A stretch of DNA of 64,000 bases, taken from Thioalkalivibrio sulfidiphilus HL-EbGr7. GTDB taxonomy: Bacteria > Pseudomonadota > Gammaproteobacteria > Ectothiorhodospirales > Ectothiorhodospiraceae. The notes below the pieces were generated by a model. The model saw nothing but the letters and a program-made list of their open reading frames with translations, was not told where the DNA came from and made no database searches. The position numbers were made by a program, and so were the translations under genes. The stretch covers positions 1,240,001 through 1,304,000 of the forward strand of contig NC_011901.1 in assembly GCF_000021985.1 (NCBI RefSeq), written 5' to 3'. Below are positions 54,776 through 63,990 of the stretch, piece after piece (position 1 is the first letter of the stretch; each line of letters starts with the position of its first letter).

Positions 54776-54921
54776 TGTGAGCAAGCTGGATTCGAACCCA
54801 CGAACGTAGAGTTGAGGGTTCGATTAGATCGGCAGGAAGCCGATCTGATATCGCGCGCATGCGAGATACCCCGCAGGGGCGAGGGCCATGGAAGGCCCGA
54901 GTCAATCCCACCCTCTCCGCC
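54776..54921. pseudogene. tRNA-Ser fragments interrupted by family F repeat F4
   Basis: On the minus strand 54783-54806 reads CGTTCGTGGGTTCGAATCCAGC, a T-arm remnant. On the plus strand GAGGGTTCGA (about 54811) breaks off, and AATCCCACCCTCTCCGCCA resumes at 54905 after a family F repeat (54846-54900, CCCCGCAGGGGCGAGGGCC). The break falls in the T-loop of a tRNA-Ser 3' half. Confidence 0.65.
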
Positions 54922-54972
54922 ATACAAAAGCAAGGGGCCCCCGGCAGTATCGGGGGCCCTTTGCTTTTGTAT
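54922..54972 (+). terminator. duplicated tRNA-Ser terminator
   Basis: Copy of the hairpin at 54726-54775 (ATACAAAAGCAAGGGGCCCC / GGGGGCCCTTTGCTTTTGTA) behind a tRNA-Ser 3' fragment. On the minus strand it could end the copper operon transcript after cusF. Confidence 0.88.
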
Positions 54973-55009
54973 CCTTGGGAAGCTGGATTCGAACCCACGA
55001 TCACCGGCC

Positions 55010-55372
55010 TTATTGCGCAGGCTCCATGCTCATCAGCGTGTACTCGCCGTCCACCCGGTCGATGGTCACGTTCACCTTGTCACCGGGCTTCAGGCCTTCC
55101 AGTTGAGCCGGGTCGCTCACCTTGAAGGTCATGGTCATGGCGGGCATGTCCAGGTTGGGGATCGGGCCGTGGCGCAGGGAGACGGTGTTGGCGCGGGTGT
55201 TCACCCGGCGTACCTCGGCCTCAACCTGGGGCAGTTCACCGGAGGCGGCTGCGGGCTCGGCAGGGCCGTGATCGTGTGTGTGGGCATGACCGTGGTTGCC
55301 TGCCTGGGCAGGGCCCAGGGCCATCAGGCCGAACATCAAGGCGGTGGTCGTCATCTTCAGCAGGGTTTTCAT
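55010..55372 (-). CDS. cusF: CusF-like periplasmic copper-binding protein
   Basis: 120 residues with a signal peptide (cleavage near AQA-GNH) and a histidine-rich mature N-terminus (NHGHAHTHDHG). The OB-fold Cu(I) site aligns with E. coli CusF: H68, M79 and M81 match H36, M47 and M49, but the tryptophan (W44) is a methionine (M76, in NLDMPAMTM). The last gene of the tolC - multicopper oxidase - cusF unit. Expected to shuttle Cu(I) in the periplasm. Confidence 0.88.
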   Translation of the reverse strand: MKTLLKMTTTALMFGLMALGPAQAGNHGHAHTHDHGPAEPAAASGELPQVEAEVRRVNTRANTVSLRHGPIPNLDMPAMTMTFKVSDPAQLEGLKPGDKVNVTIDRVDGEYTLMSMEPAQ

Positions 55373-55422
55373 CCTGTTTTTCTCCGTATCGTGTGCCGGT
55401 GGTCCGGCGGGGTGTGTCTGGA

Positions 55423-56829
55423 TCAATGGTTGTGCCCGCCGCCCGTGGGCCTGCGCACCTGCAGTTCCAGGGCGGTGCGGTTGAGGTCCGGCACCTCGCC
55501 GCGGTTGAGCCGTTCCGAGGCGAAGCGCGCGGGCTCGGGCAGTTCGCCGGTCCACTCGTAGGCCTGGGTGCCGGGGGGCTGTTCGTACCAGCCCGGGTCG
55601 GAGTAGTCGCCCGGCTTCTGGTCGCGGCGCACCTTGAAGCTGGTGAACATGCCGCCCATGCCGATGGCACCATGCGGGCCGTGCCCGGCCATCATGGGCA
55701 GGGTCTCCTCGGGGAGCATCATGGTCATGTCCTTCATGTCGCCCATGCCCCGCTCGCCCATGAGCATGTAGTCGGGCACCAGGTTCTGGATGCGCCCCAC
55801 CAGGCCGCGGTGGTCGACACCGATCATGGTTGGCACGTCGTGGCCCATGGGATTCATGGCGTGGTGGCTCTTGTGGCAGTGGAAGGCCCAGTCACCCTCG
55901 GAGTCGGCGATGAATTCCACCTGGCGCATCTGGCCCACGGCGATGTCCGTGGTGACTTCGGGCCAGCGGGCGCCGGGCGGCACCGGGCCGCCGTCGGTGC
56001 CGGTGACCTCGAACTCGTGGCCATGGATGTGGATGGGGTGGTTGGTCATGGTCAGGTTGCCCATGCGGATGCGTACCCGGTCACCGAGGCGCACGTTCAT
56101 GGAGTCGATGCCGGGGAAGGCGCGGCTGTTGAAGGTCCACAGGTTGAAGTCGAGCATCTCGTTGATCTTCGGCGTGACGCTGCCGGGATCGATGTCGTAG
56201 GCGTTGAGCAGGAAGCAGAAGTCCCGGTCCACCTCGCTGATGGCCGGGTGGCGATTGCGCGGGTGGGTGACCCAGAAGCCCATCATGCCCATGGCCATCT
56301 GTACCATCTCGTCGAAGTGGGGGTGGTACATGAAGGTGCCGGGGCGGCGCGCGACGAATTCGTACACGAAGGTCTTGCCCACCGGGATGTGTTTCTGGTT
56401 GAGCCCCGCCACGCCGTCCATGCCATTGGGCAGGCGCTGGCCGTGCCAGTGGATAGTGGTGGGCTCGGGCAGGCGGTTGGTGACGAACAGGCGCACCCGG
56501 TCGCCTTCCACCACCTCGATGGTGGGGCCTGGGCTCTGGCCGTTGTAGCCCCACAGGCGCGCGATCATGCCCGGGGCGATCTCCCGCTCTACCGGCTCGG
56601 CCACCAGGTGGAATTCCTTGACGCCCTGATTAATGCGCCAGGGGGCGGTCCAGCCGTTGAGGGTGACCACCGGGTTGTAGGGGCGACCGGTATCCGGCAT
56701 GCGGGGCGGTGCCGTCTCCGGGGAGGTGACGATCATGGGCTCGGGCAGTGCGGCCAGGGCCACCTTGCTCACGGCGGTGGCGGACACTGCGCCGAATGCG
56801 GCGCTGGCGAGAAATTCGCGTCGATTCAT
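55423..56829 (-). CDS. periplasmic multicopper oxidase
   Basis: 468 residues. A Tat-type signal is likely (NRREFLASAAF). The four copper-binding motifs are in order: IHWHGQ, YHPHFDE, HPIHIHGHEFEV and HCHKSHHAMNPMGH, the last giving type 1 copper His/Cys/His/Met ligands. A methionine-rich region (about 375-410, MGERGMGDMKDMTMM) resembles the Cu-tolerance loops of CueO/CopA. It probably oxidises Cu(I) to Cu(II) in the periplasm. Starts 3 bp after the TolC-like gene. Confidence 0.92.
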   Translation of the reverse strand: MNRREFLASAAFGAVSATAVSKVALAALPEPMIVTSPETAPPRMPDTGRPYNPVVTLNGWTAPWRINQGVKEFHLVAEPVEREIAPGMIARLWGYNGQSPGPTIEVVEGDRVRLFVTNRLPEPTTIHWHGQRLPNGMDGVAGLNQKHIPVGKTFVYEFVARRPGTFMYHPHFDEMVQMAMGMMGFWVTHPRNRHPAISEVDRDFCFLLNAYDIDPGSVTPKINEMLDFNLWTFNSRAFPGIDSMNVRLGDRVRIRMGNLTMTNHPIHIHGHEFEVTGTDGGPVPPGARWPEVTTDIAVGQMRQVEFIADSEGDWAFHCHKSHHAMNPMGHDVPTMIGVDHRGLVGRIQNLVPDYMLMGERGMGDMKDMTMMLPEETLPMMAGHGPHGAIGMGGMFTSFKVRRDQKPGDYSDPGWYEQPPGTQAYEWTGELPEPARFASERLNRGEVPDLNRTALELQVRRPTGGGHNH

Positions 56830-56832
56830 GGC

Positions 56833-58149
56833 TCAGTGACCTCCTGCTGCCTTGGAATTGGATGCCGCGCCGAGACTGGAGCCGTCCGCTCCGGCGTAGT
56901 CCGCACCGGCGAGCACGGCCTGCAGGTTGGCGTGGGCCAGCCAGAAGTCGCGCAGGGCCTGCAGGGCGGCGTCGCTGCGCTCCACCCGGTCCCGGGCGCT
57001 GGCCAGCAGGTCCCAGGTGCTCTTGAGCATGCCGTTGTACTGCAGCAGGGTCTCCTCCTGGATCGCCTCGCTCAGGCGCGCGTTCTCCCCGGCCAGCCGG
57101 GCGATGTCGTAGGCCACCCGGTACTGGTGGTAGGCCTCGCGCACCTGGGAGCGGATGCGCACGGCCAGGGCATGGGCCTCGGCCCGGGCGCGCAGTGCCT
57201 CACCGGTCTCGTGGCGGGCGGGCAGGCGCCGCTGCTCCAGCAACGGGGCACGGGTGATGAGCTGTCCCATGGGGTCGTCGCTGCCGGCGTCCTCGGGCAG
57301 TGTCACGGACAGGGCCTCCCGGGCCGCCGCCTGCCAGGTCTCCAGGCTGGCGGCGGACAGACCGCGCCGGGCCCACTCGGCGTCCCTGGCCGCCAGGGCC
57401 AGTCGCGGGTGTCTTTCAAGGGCCAGGGTCTCCAGGGCGTCGGCCTCCAGGGGGCTTTCCGGCAGCGCCGGCAGGGTGTCCGGCAGGTGCAGGGCGGTGG
57501 CATCGCCCCACAGACCGAGCGTGCGGATCAGCGCCTCCCGGGCGCTGGCGGCGGCCTGGCGGGCCTGCGCCAGCTGGATGGCCGCGTCGGACAGGGCCAG
57601 TTGCTGCTTCAGCAGCCGGTCCTGGCCCCAGTTGCCCACCCGGGTCATGCGGACCGCCAGTTCGTTGCTCAGGTCGGTGGCCTCGAAGGCCTGCTCGGTG
57701 CGGCGCAGGCCCTGCTCGGCGGCCACGGCCTGGATCCAGGCCCGGTGCACCTCGCGGGAGAACTCGATCACGGCGATGTCCGCCTCGGCCCGCTCCAGGG
57801 CGCCCATGGTCTCGGTGGCGAACAGGTCCGGGCGCTTGCCCAGGGCCATGCGCAACGCCTCGGCGGGGGTGAGGGGCTCGCCCGACGGCGGGGAGACCGG
57901 TTCGGCGGCGGGCAGCGTGTCCGCTTCCCAGCGCAACACGTCCATGTGCCCACGGGTAAAGGCGCCCACGGTGTCATTGCTCTGACGCCAGTCCTCCTCG
58001 CCCATGGTCGCCCCGGGCAGGGTCGCGGGCAGGGCGCTGTAGGCGGGCGGCGGCACCGGCGTGGCGGGATCGTAGGCCGCCGGTGTGGCTGCCGCCAGGG
58101 CAGGGAACAGTCCCGCCGCCAGCAGCAGGTGGAGCGTGCGTGTTCGCAT
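56833..58149 (-). CDS. TolC-family outer-membrane efflux protein
   Basis: 438 residues from the ATG at 58149, because GAGGAGG lies 9 nt upstream; an earlier ATG overlaps that site. Signal peptide ends near AAATPA. Two long helical repeats of the outer membrane efflux fold (about 75-220 and 235-420, LSNELAVRMTRVGNWGQDRL and LLQYNGMLKSTWDLLASA). First gene of a copper unit but with no RND or MFP partner in this window. Confidence 0.88.
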   Translation of the reverse strand: MRTRTLHLLLAAGLFPALAAATPAAYDPATPVPPPAYSALPATLPGATMGEEDWRQSNDTVGAFTRGHMDVLRWEADTLPAAEPVSPPSGEPLTPAEALRMALGKRPDLFATETMGALERAEADIAVIEFSREVHRAWIQAVAAEQGLRRTEQAFEATDLSNELAVRMTRVGNWGQDRLLKQQLALSDAAIQLAQARQAAASAREALIRTLGLWGDATALHLPDTLPALPESPLEADALETLALERHPRLALAARDAEWARRGLSAASLETWQAAAREALSVTLPEDAGSDDPMGQLITRAPLLEQRRLPARHETGEALRARAEAHALAVRIRSQVREAYHQYRVAYDIARLAGENARLSEAIQEETLLQYNGMLKSTWDLLASARDRVERSDAALQALRDFWLAHANLQAVLAGADYAGADGSSLGAASNSKAAGGH

Positions 58150-58296
58150 CGGTCTGTGCCTCCTCATGCTCGTGTAAACCGATCGATCCTGCGTGGATCG
58201 TCCGGGGGCCTGCGGTTCCTGACCGCTCGACCCGTGGTGATCATGCCTCGCCATTCCTGACCTGCGGCTGATAGAGGGATGACAAATCTGTCAGCA

Positions 58297-59163
58297 TCAG
58301 CCGCCGGGCGAACTGGTGGTGGTCAGCAGCGCGGTCAACAGAAACACCCCCGACACCAGCAGCCCCTCCAGCAGGATGCTGCGGCGCAGACGCCCGGGGG
58401 CACGCATGTCACCCCGCTCATAGGCCGGTACCAGGCGCAGCTTGTTCAGGGCCGCCAGGCCGAGCAGCAGGGTCACCAGGGCGATCTTGGCCAACAGGAT
58501 CTGCCCGTAGGCGGTGGTGAACAGGGGGAAGAGCCCGCCCGCCAGCAGCCAGGCCATGGCCACGCCGGCCAGCAGCAGCAGGGCCACTGCTGTGGTCGCC
58601 AGTCGGCCGAAGCGGGTGAGCAGGCCCGTGGGTTGTGCCTCGTAGGCCGGGTTTCCGGCCACCCGGTAGAGGGGGATCAGCGCGCCGATCCAGAAGCTGG
58701 CGGTGGCCAGATGGACCAGCAGCAGGCCGCCCAGCAGCCAGCGGGGTTCCTGCTGGGTGTGTCCCACCTGCACGAAGGCGAGCAGCACCAGCACGCCGCC
58801 CGGCAGGGCCAGGTACTGCCAGGCGCGACGCCGCAGCAGCAGGGCGTGAAGCAGCAGCAGTCCGGCCACCGCCAGCAGGGTGCGGTTGCCCTGGGCGCTG
58901 TCGAACACGATCCCGAGCAGCATGGGGTCCAGGGCGGCATCGAGGGTGCCGCCGCCCAGGAAGCCGGCCTGCAGCGGCCACTGCAGCAGCGCCAGGGTGA
59001 TGGCGGTCCACAGGGACACCAGGGCGATGCGGTTCAGGGCCGCGATCTGGCGGGCCGGCAGGTCGAGGAAGCCGAGCTTGAACAAGGCGGTCCCGACCGC
59101 CAGCAGGCTGCTGGTATAGAAACCGGCGGCCACCAGCACCATGACCAGGGTCCAGGCATCCAT
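58297..59163 (-). CDS. copD: CopD family copper-import membrane protein
   Basis: 288 residues, eight or so membrane helices. Family features: LVHLATASFWIGALIPL with its histidine, and LLLAKIALVTLLLGLAALNKLRLVP (shown here as ILLAKIALVTLLLG / LAALNKLRLVP) near the C-terminus. CopD moves copper into the cytoplasm with CopC. It is separated from copC by a 262-bp palindromic element instead of lying next to it. The tolC unit starts about 150 bp downstream. Confidence 0.9.
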   Translation of the reverse strand: MDAWTLVMVLVAAGFYTSSLLAVGTALFKLGFLDLPARQIAALNRIALVSLWTAITLALLQWPLQAGFLGGGTLDAALDPMLLGIVFDSAQGNRTLLAVAGLLLLHALLLRRRAWQYLALPGGVLVLLAFVQVGHTQQEPRWLLGGLLLVHLATASFWIGALIPLYRVAGNPAYEAQPTGLLTRFGRLATTAVALLLLAGVAMAWLLAGGLFPLFTTAYGQILLAKIALVTLLLGLAALNKLRLVPAYERGDMRAPGRLRRSILLEGLLVSGVFLLTALLTTTSSPGG

Positions 59164-59171
59164 GCCGACCA

Positions 59172-59433
59172 CTAGCCCGCATATCCCACCGGTCGGACAC
59201 CGGCGGGCACGTAACAGCCTGAAACGCAAATGGAATACATTGAAATGGTCGGCAACCTCAGCATGACAGTCTGTTCCCGCCAGTGTCCTATCGCGGTTCA
59301 GGCTCGTCTTCGCGTTCGTAGGCTTGCTCTTCACTCAACCCATAGCTACGGCTATGGGTTTCGCTCCAGAGCGGCGCCTACGAACGCGAATCCTTCGCCT
59401 GCTCCCGCGATCCCGGTGAGATATGCGGGCTAG
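59172..59433. mobile_element. CTAG-flanked palindromic element between copC and copD
   Basis: 262 bp from CTAG (59172-59175) to CTAG (59430-59433) with ends CTAGCCCGCATATC and its mirror GATATGCGGGCTAG (21 bp, one mismatch). Inside lie further inverted repeats (TTCGCGTTCGTAGGC/GCCTACGAACGCGAA and ACCCATAG/CTATGGGT). No ORF. The right-hand CTA is the complement of the copC stop codon. Confidence 0.72.
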
Positions 59434-59795
59434 CGCACCGTGAAATAAAACTCATCGAACATGACATGACCATCCTCGGCCAGGCCGCGCCACTTCACCG
59501 TGTACTCGCCCGGGACGAGGGGGCCGGCCGGGGCGGTCTCGAAACGGGTGAGCGCCTCGCGTCCCGGACGGGAATTCAGCTCCACACGCCCATGGGGGCC
59601 GCTGACCTCGAAGAGGGTGAGGCGCATGGCGTGGTCAAACCACACGGCAATCTTCCCGGGGGAGCCCTCGATGGTGGAGGCGTGCTCCGGATACGTGCCT
59701 TCCTGCTGCGCGTGTGCCCAGAGAGGGGAGGTGGTGAACAGGAGGAGGGTGATGCCGAATGCGCCGATGAGTCTGATCGAGTGCCCGAGGGACAT
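59430..59795 (-). CDS. copC: CopC periplasmic copper-binding protein
   Basis: 121 residues from the ATG at 59795 (AAGGAG upstream). The signal peptide probably ends after A27, exposing H28 as the N-terminal copper-brace ligand. The other expected Cu(II) ligands are in EDGHVMFDEF (Asp and His). The methionine-rich Cu(I) loop of Pseudomonas CopC is absent, so it is a Cu(II)-only type. The TAG stop is inside the CTAG end of the element that separates it from copD. Confidence 0.88.
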   Translation of the reverse strand: MSLGHSIRLIGAFGITLLLFTTSPLWAHAQQEGTYPEHASTIEGSPGKIAVWFDHAMRLTLFEVSGPHGRVELNSRPGREALTRFETAPAGPLVPGEYTVKWRGLAEDGHVMFDEFYFTVR

Positions 59796-59901
59796 GCCTG
59801 GCTCCTTGTGCTTGAGGGGTGGTGTGCGCAGACCCTGTCCTGGCAGGGGCGCGATGCTCGGCATCATGCCTGACGGAATTGGTCAACAACCTGACCCTGA
59901 A

Positions 59902-59917
59902 ATTACATCTGCGTAAT
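59902..59917. promoter_or_regulatory. candidate cop box (ATTAC-N6-GTAAT)
   Basis: A perfect inverted repeat ATTAC/GTAAT in the gap between divergent copC and the response regulator gene. Position and symmetry suit a CopR/CusR binding site controlling both directions. A further TGTAAT half-site stands at 59967-59972. Confidence 0.55.
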
Positions 59918-59984
59918 CTTTGCCCGGAGGGGCTGCACCCGGTGGCAGAATGGCGTTCAGGTCACATGTAATTGGAATGACAGC

Positions 59985-60661
<677 letters not shown>

Positions 60662-60665
<4 letters not shown>

Positions 60666-62089
60666 GCCATAAGACAGTGAGCGATCTTGGCCTCGGGAGC
60701 GCCCGTCGCCGCCTGTCCCTCACCACCCGTCTGGCGCTGTTGTTCGCCCTGGTGGCCGCCGTGCTGCTGCTGGCGCTGGGGATGCTGCTGAGCCACGCGG
60801 TGGATCGCCACTTCGACGAACTGGACGAGCACGACCTCACCGCCAAGCTCACGGTGATCGGCCAGCTGGTGGCCCGCACTGACAGCGAGACCGCCCTGGA
60901 CAGCCTGCCGCAGCGGCTGCGCGATGCCCTGGCCGGACACGACAACGTCGGCGTGCTGCTGCGCGACCACGAGGGGGTGGTGATCTTCGGTGCGAATCTC
61001 TCCGCCTTCGAACCGGCCCAGTTGACCGGTGCGGCCCCCGTGGCGGGACAGGGCTGGACCCGCGAGGGACGGCGCTACATCGGGCGCGAGGGGGCCTTCC
61101 AGCTGCCCCTGGCGGTTCCCCTGCCGGTGCATGCGGCAGTGGCCCTGGACATCAGCCACCACGAGCATTTTCTGAATCAGGTGCGGCTGAGCCTCTGGCT
61201 CGGGGTGACCCTGGCGGCGGCCCTGGCCGCCTTGCTGGGCTGGCTGGCGGCGCGCCAGGGCCTCGCGCCCCTGGCCCGGGTCACGACCACCGCCCGGCGC
61301 CTGTCCGCCGAGCAGCTCGGCGAGCGCATCCCCGCCGGCGATGCCCCGGCGGAGGTGCGCGAACTGGCCGAGGCCTTCAACGGCATGCTGGATCGCCTGG
61401 AGGCGGCCTTCCAGCGCCTGTCCGATTACTCCGCGGACATCGCCCATGAGCTGCGCACCCCGGTGTCCAATCTCATGACCGAGACCGAGGTGGCCCTGTC
61501 CCGTACGCGCAGCGCGGAGGCCTATCGCGAGGTGCTGCACTCGAACCTGGAGGAGTTCGAGCGCATGTCACGCATGATCGGCGACATGCTGTTCCTGGCC
61601 AAGGCGGATGAGGGTCGCCTGCCCCGGGTCGCGGAGCCGGTGGAACTGGCCGAGGAGGCGCAGGCACTGCTGGAGTTCTACGAGGCCCTGGCGGAGGAGC
61701 GGGGCGTGGGCCTGTGTGTGGTGGGGCAGGCGCGGGTCAGGGGCGACCGGCTCATGCTGCGTCGCGCGGTGTCCAATCTGCTCTCCAATGCCCTGCGCCA
61801 CACGGCGCCCGGCGGCGTGGTGGAGATTCACATCGAGGAGACGGACCAGGAGGCGCGCCTGGCGGTGTGCAACCCGGGCCCCGCCATCCCTGCGGAGCGC
61901 ATCCCCAGGCTGTTCGAGCGTTTCCACAGGATCGACGACGAGCGCGCCGGGCAGGGCGAGGGGGCGGGTCTGGGTCTGGCCATCACCCGCTCCATCGTCG
62001 AGGCCCACGGCGGACATATCGACGCGATCTGCGAGGGCGGCTACACCACCTTCACCTTGCATCTGCCGGGAATGAAAGTTATGCCGTAG
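60662..62089 (+). CDS. cusS: heavy-metal sensor histidine kinase, CusS type
   Basis: 475 residues. Two membrane helices (about 22-44 and 176-196) flank a periplasmic sensor domain of about 130 residues. A HAMP linker follows, then the HisKA helix with H262 ([15 protein letters not shown]) and an HATPase domain ([34 protein letters not shown]). Heavy-metal kinases such as CusS share this layout. The periplasmic loop has an HH-x-HF cluster (SHHEHF, 165-170) next to the second helix that could take copper. Confidence 0.92.
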
Positions 62090-62268
62090 GTGCTTCGGCT
62101 GGCGGCTATGCCCTGTTGCCAGGGAGTCGGTCGTACAGCGCCCGAGCACCGGGCGGGCCACGCGGTGGACAGGCCCAGGTCGGTGCCGATGGAGGCGCGG
62201 CCCTCATCCAGGGCGGTGGCGGCATACCTGAGCCAGCGTCTGTCCCGGATGCGCTGGATCAGGCCCAT
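62041..62268 (-). CDS. possible small protein after ycgR; may be a remnant
   Basis: 75 codons starting 8 bp after the ycgR stop on the same strand, beginning MGLIQRIRDRRWLRYAATAL. The first about 35 residues look protein-like and basic-amphipathic; the rest looks like the antisense of cusS, which it overlaps by 49 bp. The gap 62090-62276 holds nothing else that I can name. Could be a truncated gene. Confidence 0.3.
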   Translation of the reverse strand: MGLIQRIRDRRWLRYAATALDEGRASIGTDLGLSTAWPARCSGAVRPTPWQQGIAASRSTYGITFIPGRCKVKVV

Positions 62269-62276
62269 GATGGTTT

Positions 62277-63017
62277 TCAGTCCCGGGACTGCTTGCGCAG
62301 CTGTTCCCGTTCCAGTTCCACGATCGCCTGCAGCAGTTGCCGTTCGGCCTGGGGTGCGAGCTGGGTGAAGCGCGCGCCGATGTGCACCCGGCCCTGGGTG
62401 GGGTGGCTGTGACGGATCTCGGCACTGCAGGCGATGGCGTGGTGATCCGGCAGCTCCAGGGCTTCCACCTCGACGATCTCGAGATCCTCGAAGACGCTGT
62501 CGGCGGGCATCAGGGCCCCGAAGCCGCCCAGGGAGATGTCCTGCAGACGTCCGCTGATCTGGGCTCCGTCGCCCTTGCGCAGACGCACCTTCAGTTCCTT
62601 GCCCAGCCCCACGTAGGCGCGGAAATGGGCGCGTTTCTGCTGATAGTGGATGAGCTTGGGCAGTGGACCCGCATAGAAGGCGATGCCTTCGTGCTCGCCC
62701 ACGTGGATCACCTCGATGGCGAAGTGGGCGGGGAGGTTGTTGTAGAAGCCGTACAGGTGCAGGGTCTGACCCACGGCGATCTTTTCATGGCCGTCGGCCG
62801 GCGCCAGTTCGTCCAGGAAGACGTAGCCCTTCTCGGCGTCGATCTTGAGCAGGGTGGTGTTGAAGTAACCGCGCTGGTTCTCGATGCGCGCGCTCAGCAG
62901 GGCACGGCCGTCCTTCATGGCATCGAGCACCGCGAGGATGCGCCGCCGGTGGCTGATCTGCTCGTTGAGGCTGCCCTCAACCTCGGGGGAGGGCGGCACT
63001 GCCGGGGTTTCGTTCAT
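62277..63017 (-). CDS. ycgR: flagellar brake protein YcgR-like, PilZ domain
   Basis: 246 residues. The N-terminal YcgR domain (about 20-125) is followed by a PilZ domain (about 126-240). The c-di-GMP-binding motifs are KRAHFRAYV (RxxxR type, with R and R four apart) and DISLGGFGAL (D/NxSxxG). YcgR binds the flagellar motor and slows it when c-di-GMP is high. It lies next to flgN and flgM, as is common in gammaproteobacteria. Confidence 0.92.
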   Translation of the reverse strand: MNETPAVPPSPEVEGSLNEQISHRRRILAVLDAMKDGRALLSARIENQRGYFNTTLLKIDAEKGYVFLDELAPADGHEKIAVGQTLHLYGFYNNLPAHFAIEVIHVGEHEGIAFYAGPLPKLIHYQQKRAHFRAYVGLGKELKVRLRKGDGAQISGRLQDISLGGFGALMPADSVFEDLEIVEVEALELPDHHAIACSAEIRHSHPTQGRVHIGARFTQLAPQAERQLLQAIVELEREQLRKQSRD

Positions 63018-63147
63018 GCTGGATCGGGAGCCCTGCGCTGGGGCCGCCTCTGTTGTTTGTCTTGGTTATTACGGCAGCTGCGAGGTGTCGCGCTGCCAGC
63101 CCGGGGCCAATGTAACACGGAAGGCCGGTCCGTTGATGGACCGCTTG

Positions 63148-63624
63148 TCAGGCCTTGGAGATGTGCCGGGAGGCGTCGCCGGTGACGGTATGGCCGGAGG
63201 GGCCGTAGAGTTCCGTGCGGGGATCTTCGCCGCGCAGGATGTGGATCGCCTGGTCCACCTGCTGGCGCTGGGTTTCCACCACGCCGCCGTTGATCTGGTT
63301 GAGCCGCTTGCAGCGGCCCATGACCGTCTGCAGACGGTCCCAGAGGGGCGACATGAGACCTTGTTCGTCCCAGGCGCGCAGGCAGGCGGCCATGCCGGCG
63401 GCGTCGGCGTCGAAGCCGGCGGTACGCATCAGCTGGGTCTGCTCGCGGGTGAGGCGTTCCAGGGACACGACCAGTTGCTGCTTCTCGGCCACCGCCTGGT
63501 TCAGGGCCTGAAGATCGCGCTCTGCCAGGGCATTGCTCTCACGTTCCAGGGCGGATTCCAGCAGGCAGGCCTCGCGGACGGCCTGGTTGAGCAGTGTGTC
63601 GAGTCTCTGGGCGCTGGCGTGCAT
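63148..63624 (-). CDS. flgN: flagellar export chaperone FlgN
   Basis: 158 residues, mostly helical with long heptads (about 1-65, LLESALERESNALAERDLQA). It escorts the hook-associated proteins FlgK and FlgL to the export gate. The C-terminal YGPSG-containing tail is common in FlgN proteins. Four bp after flgM on the same strand; identification relies on length, helical pattern and the flgM neighbour. Confidence 0.88.
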   Translation of the reverse strand: MHASAQRLDTLLNQAVREACLLESALERESNALAERDLQALNQAVAEKQQLVVSLERLTREQTQLMRTAGFDADAAGMAACLRAWDEQGLMSPLWDRLQTVMGRCKRLNQINGGVVETQRQQVDQAIHILRGEDPRTELYGPSGHTVTGDASRHISKA

Positions 63625-63628
63625 GGCG

Positions 63629-63940
63629 TCAGAGAAGGTCCTCGGTCTGCATGAGCTTGTCGGCCACCCGCTCGGCGTTCACCTGGTAGCTGCCGTCGGC
63701 GATGGCCTGGCGGATCTCGGCCACCCGCTGGCTGTCCACGGCGGGCTGGGCGCTGGCGGTCTGGGTCAGGTCGCTGAGCCGACGAGCGGTGTCGGTCAGG
63801 GTCACCTGGTCGTCGCTGCTGCGCGAGGAGGTGCTGCCCCCGGCCTCACCACCGCGGGAGCCGCGGCTGTCGGACACGGCGCGGCCATCGCCGGTGGCGC
63901 GGGCCTGTGTCTGACTCAAGTTTTTGATATCAATGGACAT
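63629..63940 (-). CDS. flgM: anti-sigma-28 factor FlgM
   Basis: 103 residues. The disordered serine/glycine-rich N-terminal half ([17 protein letters not shown]) precedes the sigma-28-binding C-terminal helices ([25 protein letters not shown] shown as [13 protein letters not shown] / [12 protein letters not shown]). FlgM holds FliA inactive until the hook is finished, when it is exported. A sigma-28 -10 box lies 43 bp upstream. Confidence 0.93.
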   Translation of the reverse strand: MSIDIKNLSQTQARATGDGRAVSDSRGSRGGEAGGSTSSRSSDDQVTLTDTARRLSDLTQTASAQPAVDSQRVAEIRQAIADGSYQVNAERVADKLMQTEDLL

Positions 63941-63982
63941 TGTTGAATCCTCTGGCCCTGGGGCTGTTCCCTGTTGAACACA

Positions 63983-63990
63983 TTATCGGC
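63983..63990 (-). promoter_or_regulatory. sigma-28 (FliA) -10 element upstream of flgM
   Basis: On the minus strand the sequence is GCCGATAA, the exact sigma-28 -10 consensus, 43 bp before the flgM ATG. The matching -35 (TAAA) would fall just beyond the window edge, so it cannot be seen. FliA-driven flgMN expression is known in enteric bacteria. Confidence 0.65.

Noticed and set aside
54465-54972. Attachment site of an integrated prophage or island at tRNA-Ser
   Set aside because: Partial tRNA duplications suggested an att site, but there is no integrase, and only about 170-200 bp lies between fragments. Repeat insertion in duplicated tRNA copies explains it better.
54496-55004. ORFs on the minus strand with peptides such as GGEGGIRTHERVTPS and RVGFEPTNGLP
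   Set aside because: These are antisense translations of the tRNA-Ser gene and its fragments, a common annotation artefact, not proteins.
55276-58260. A 994-codon plus-strand ORF opposite the copper operon
   Set aside because: Antisense shadow of the tolC and oxidase genes, which have clear signal peptides, motifs and ribosome binding sites on the minus strand.
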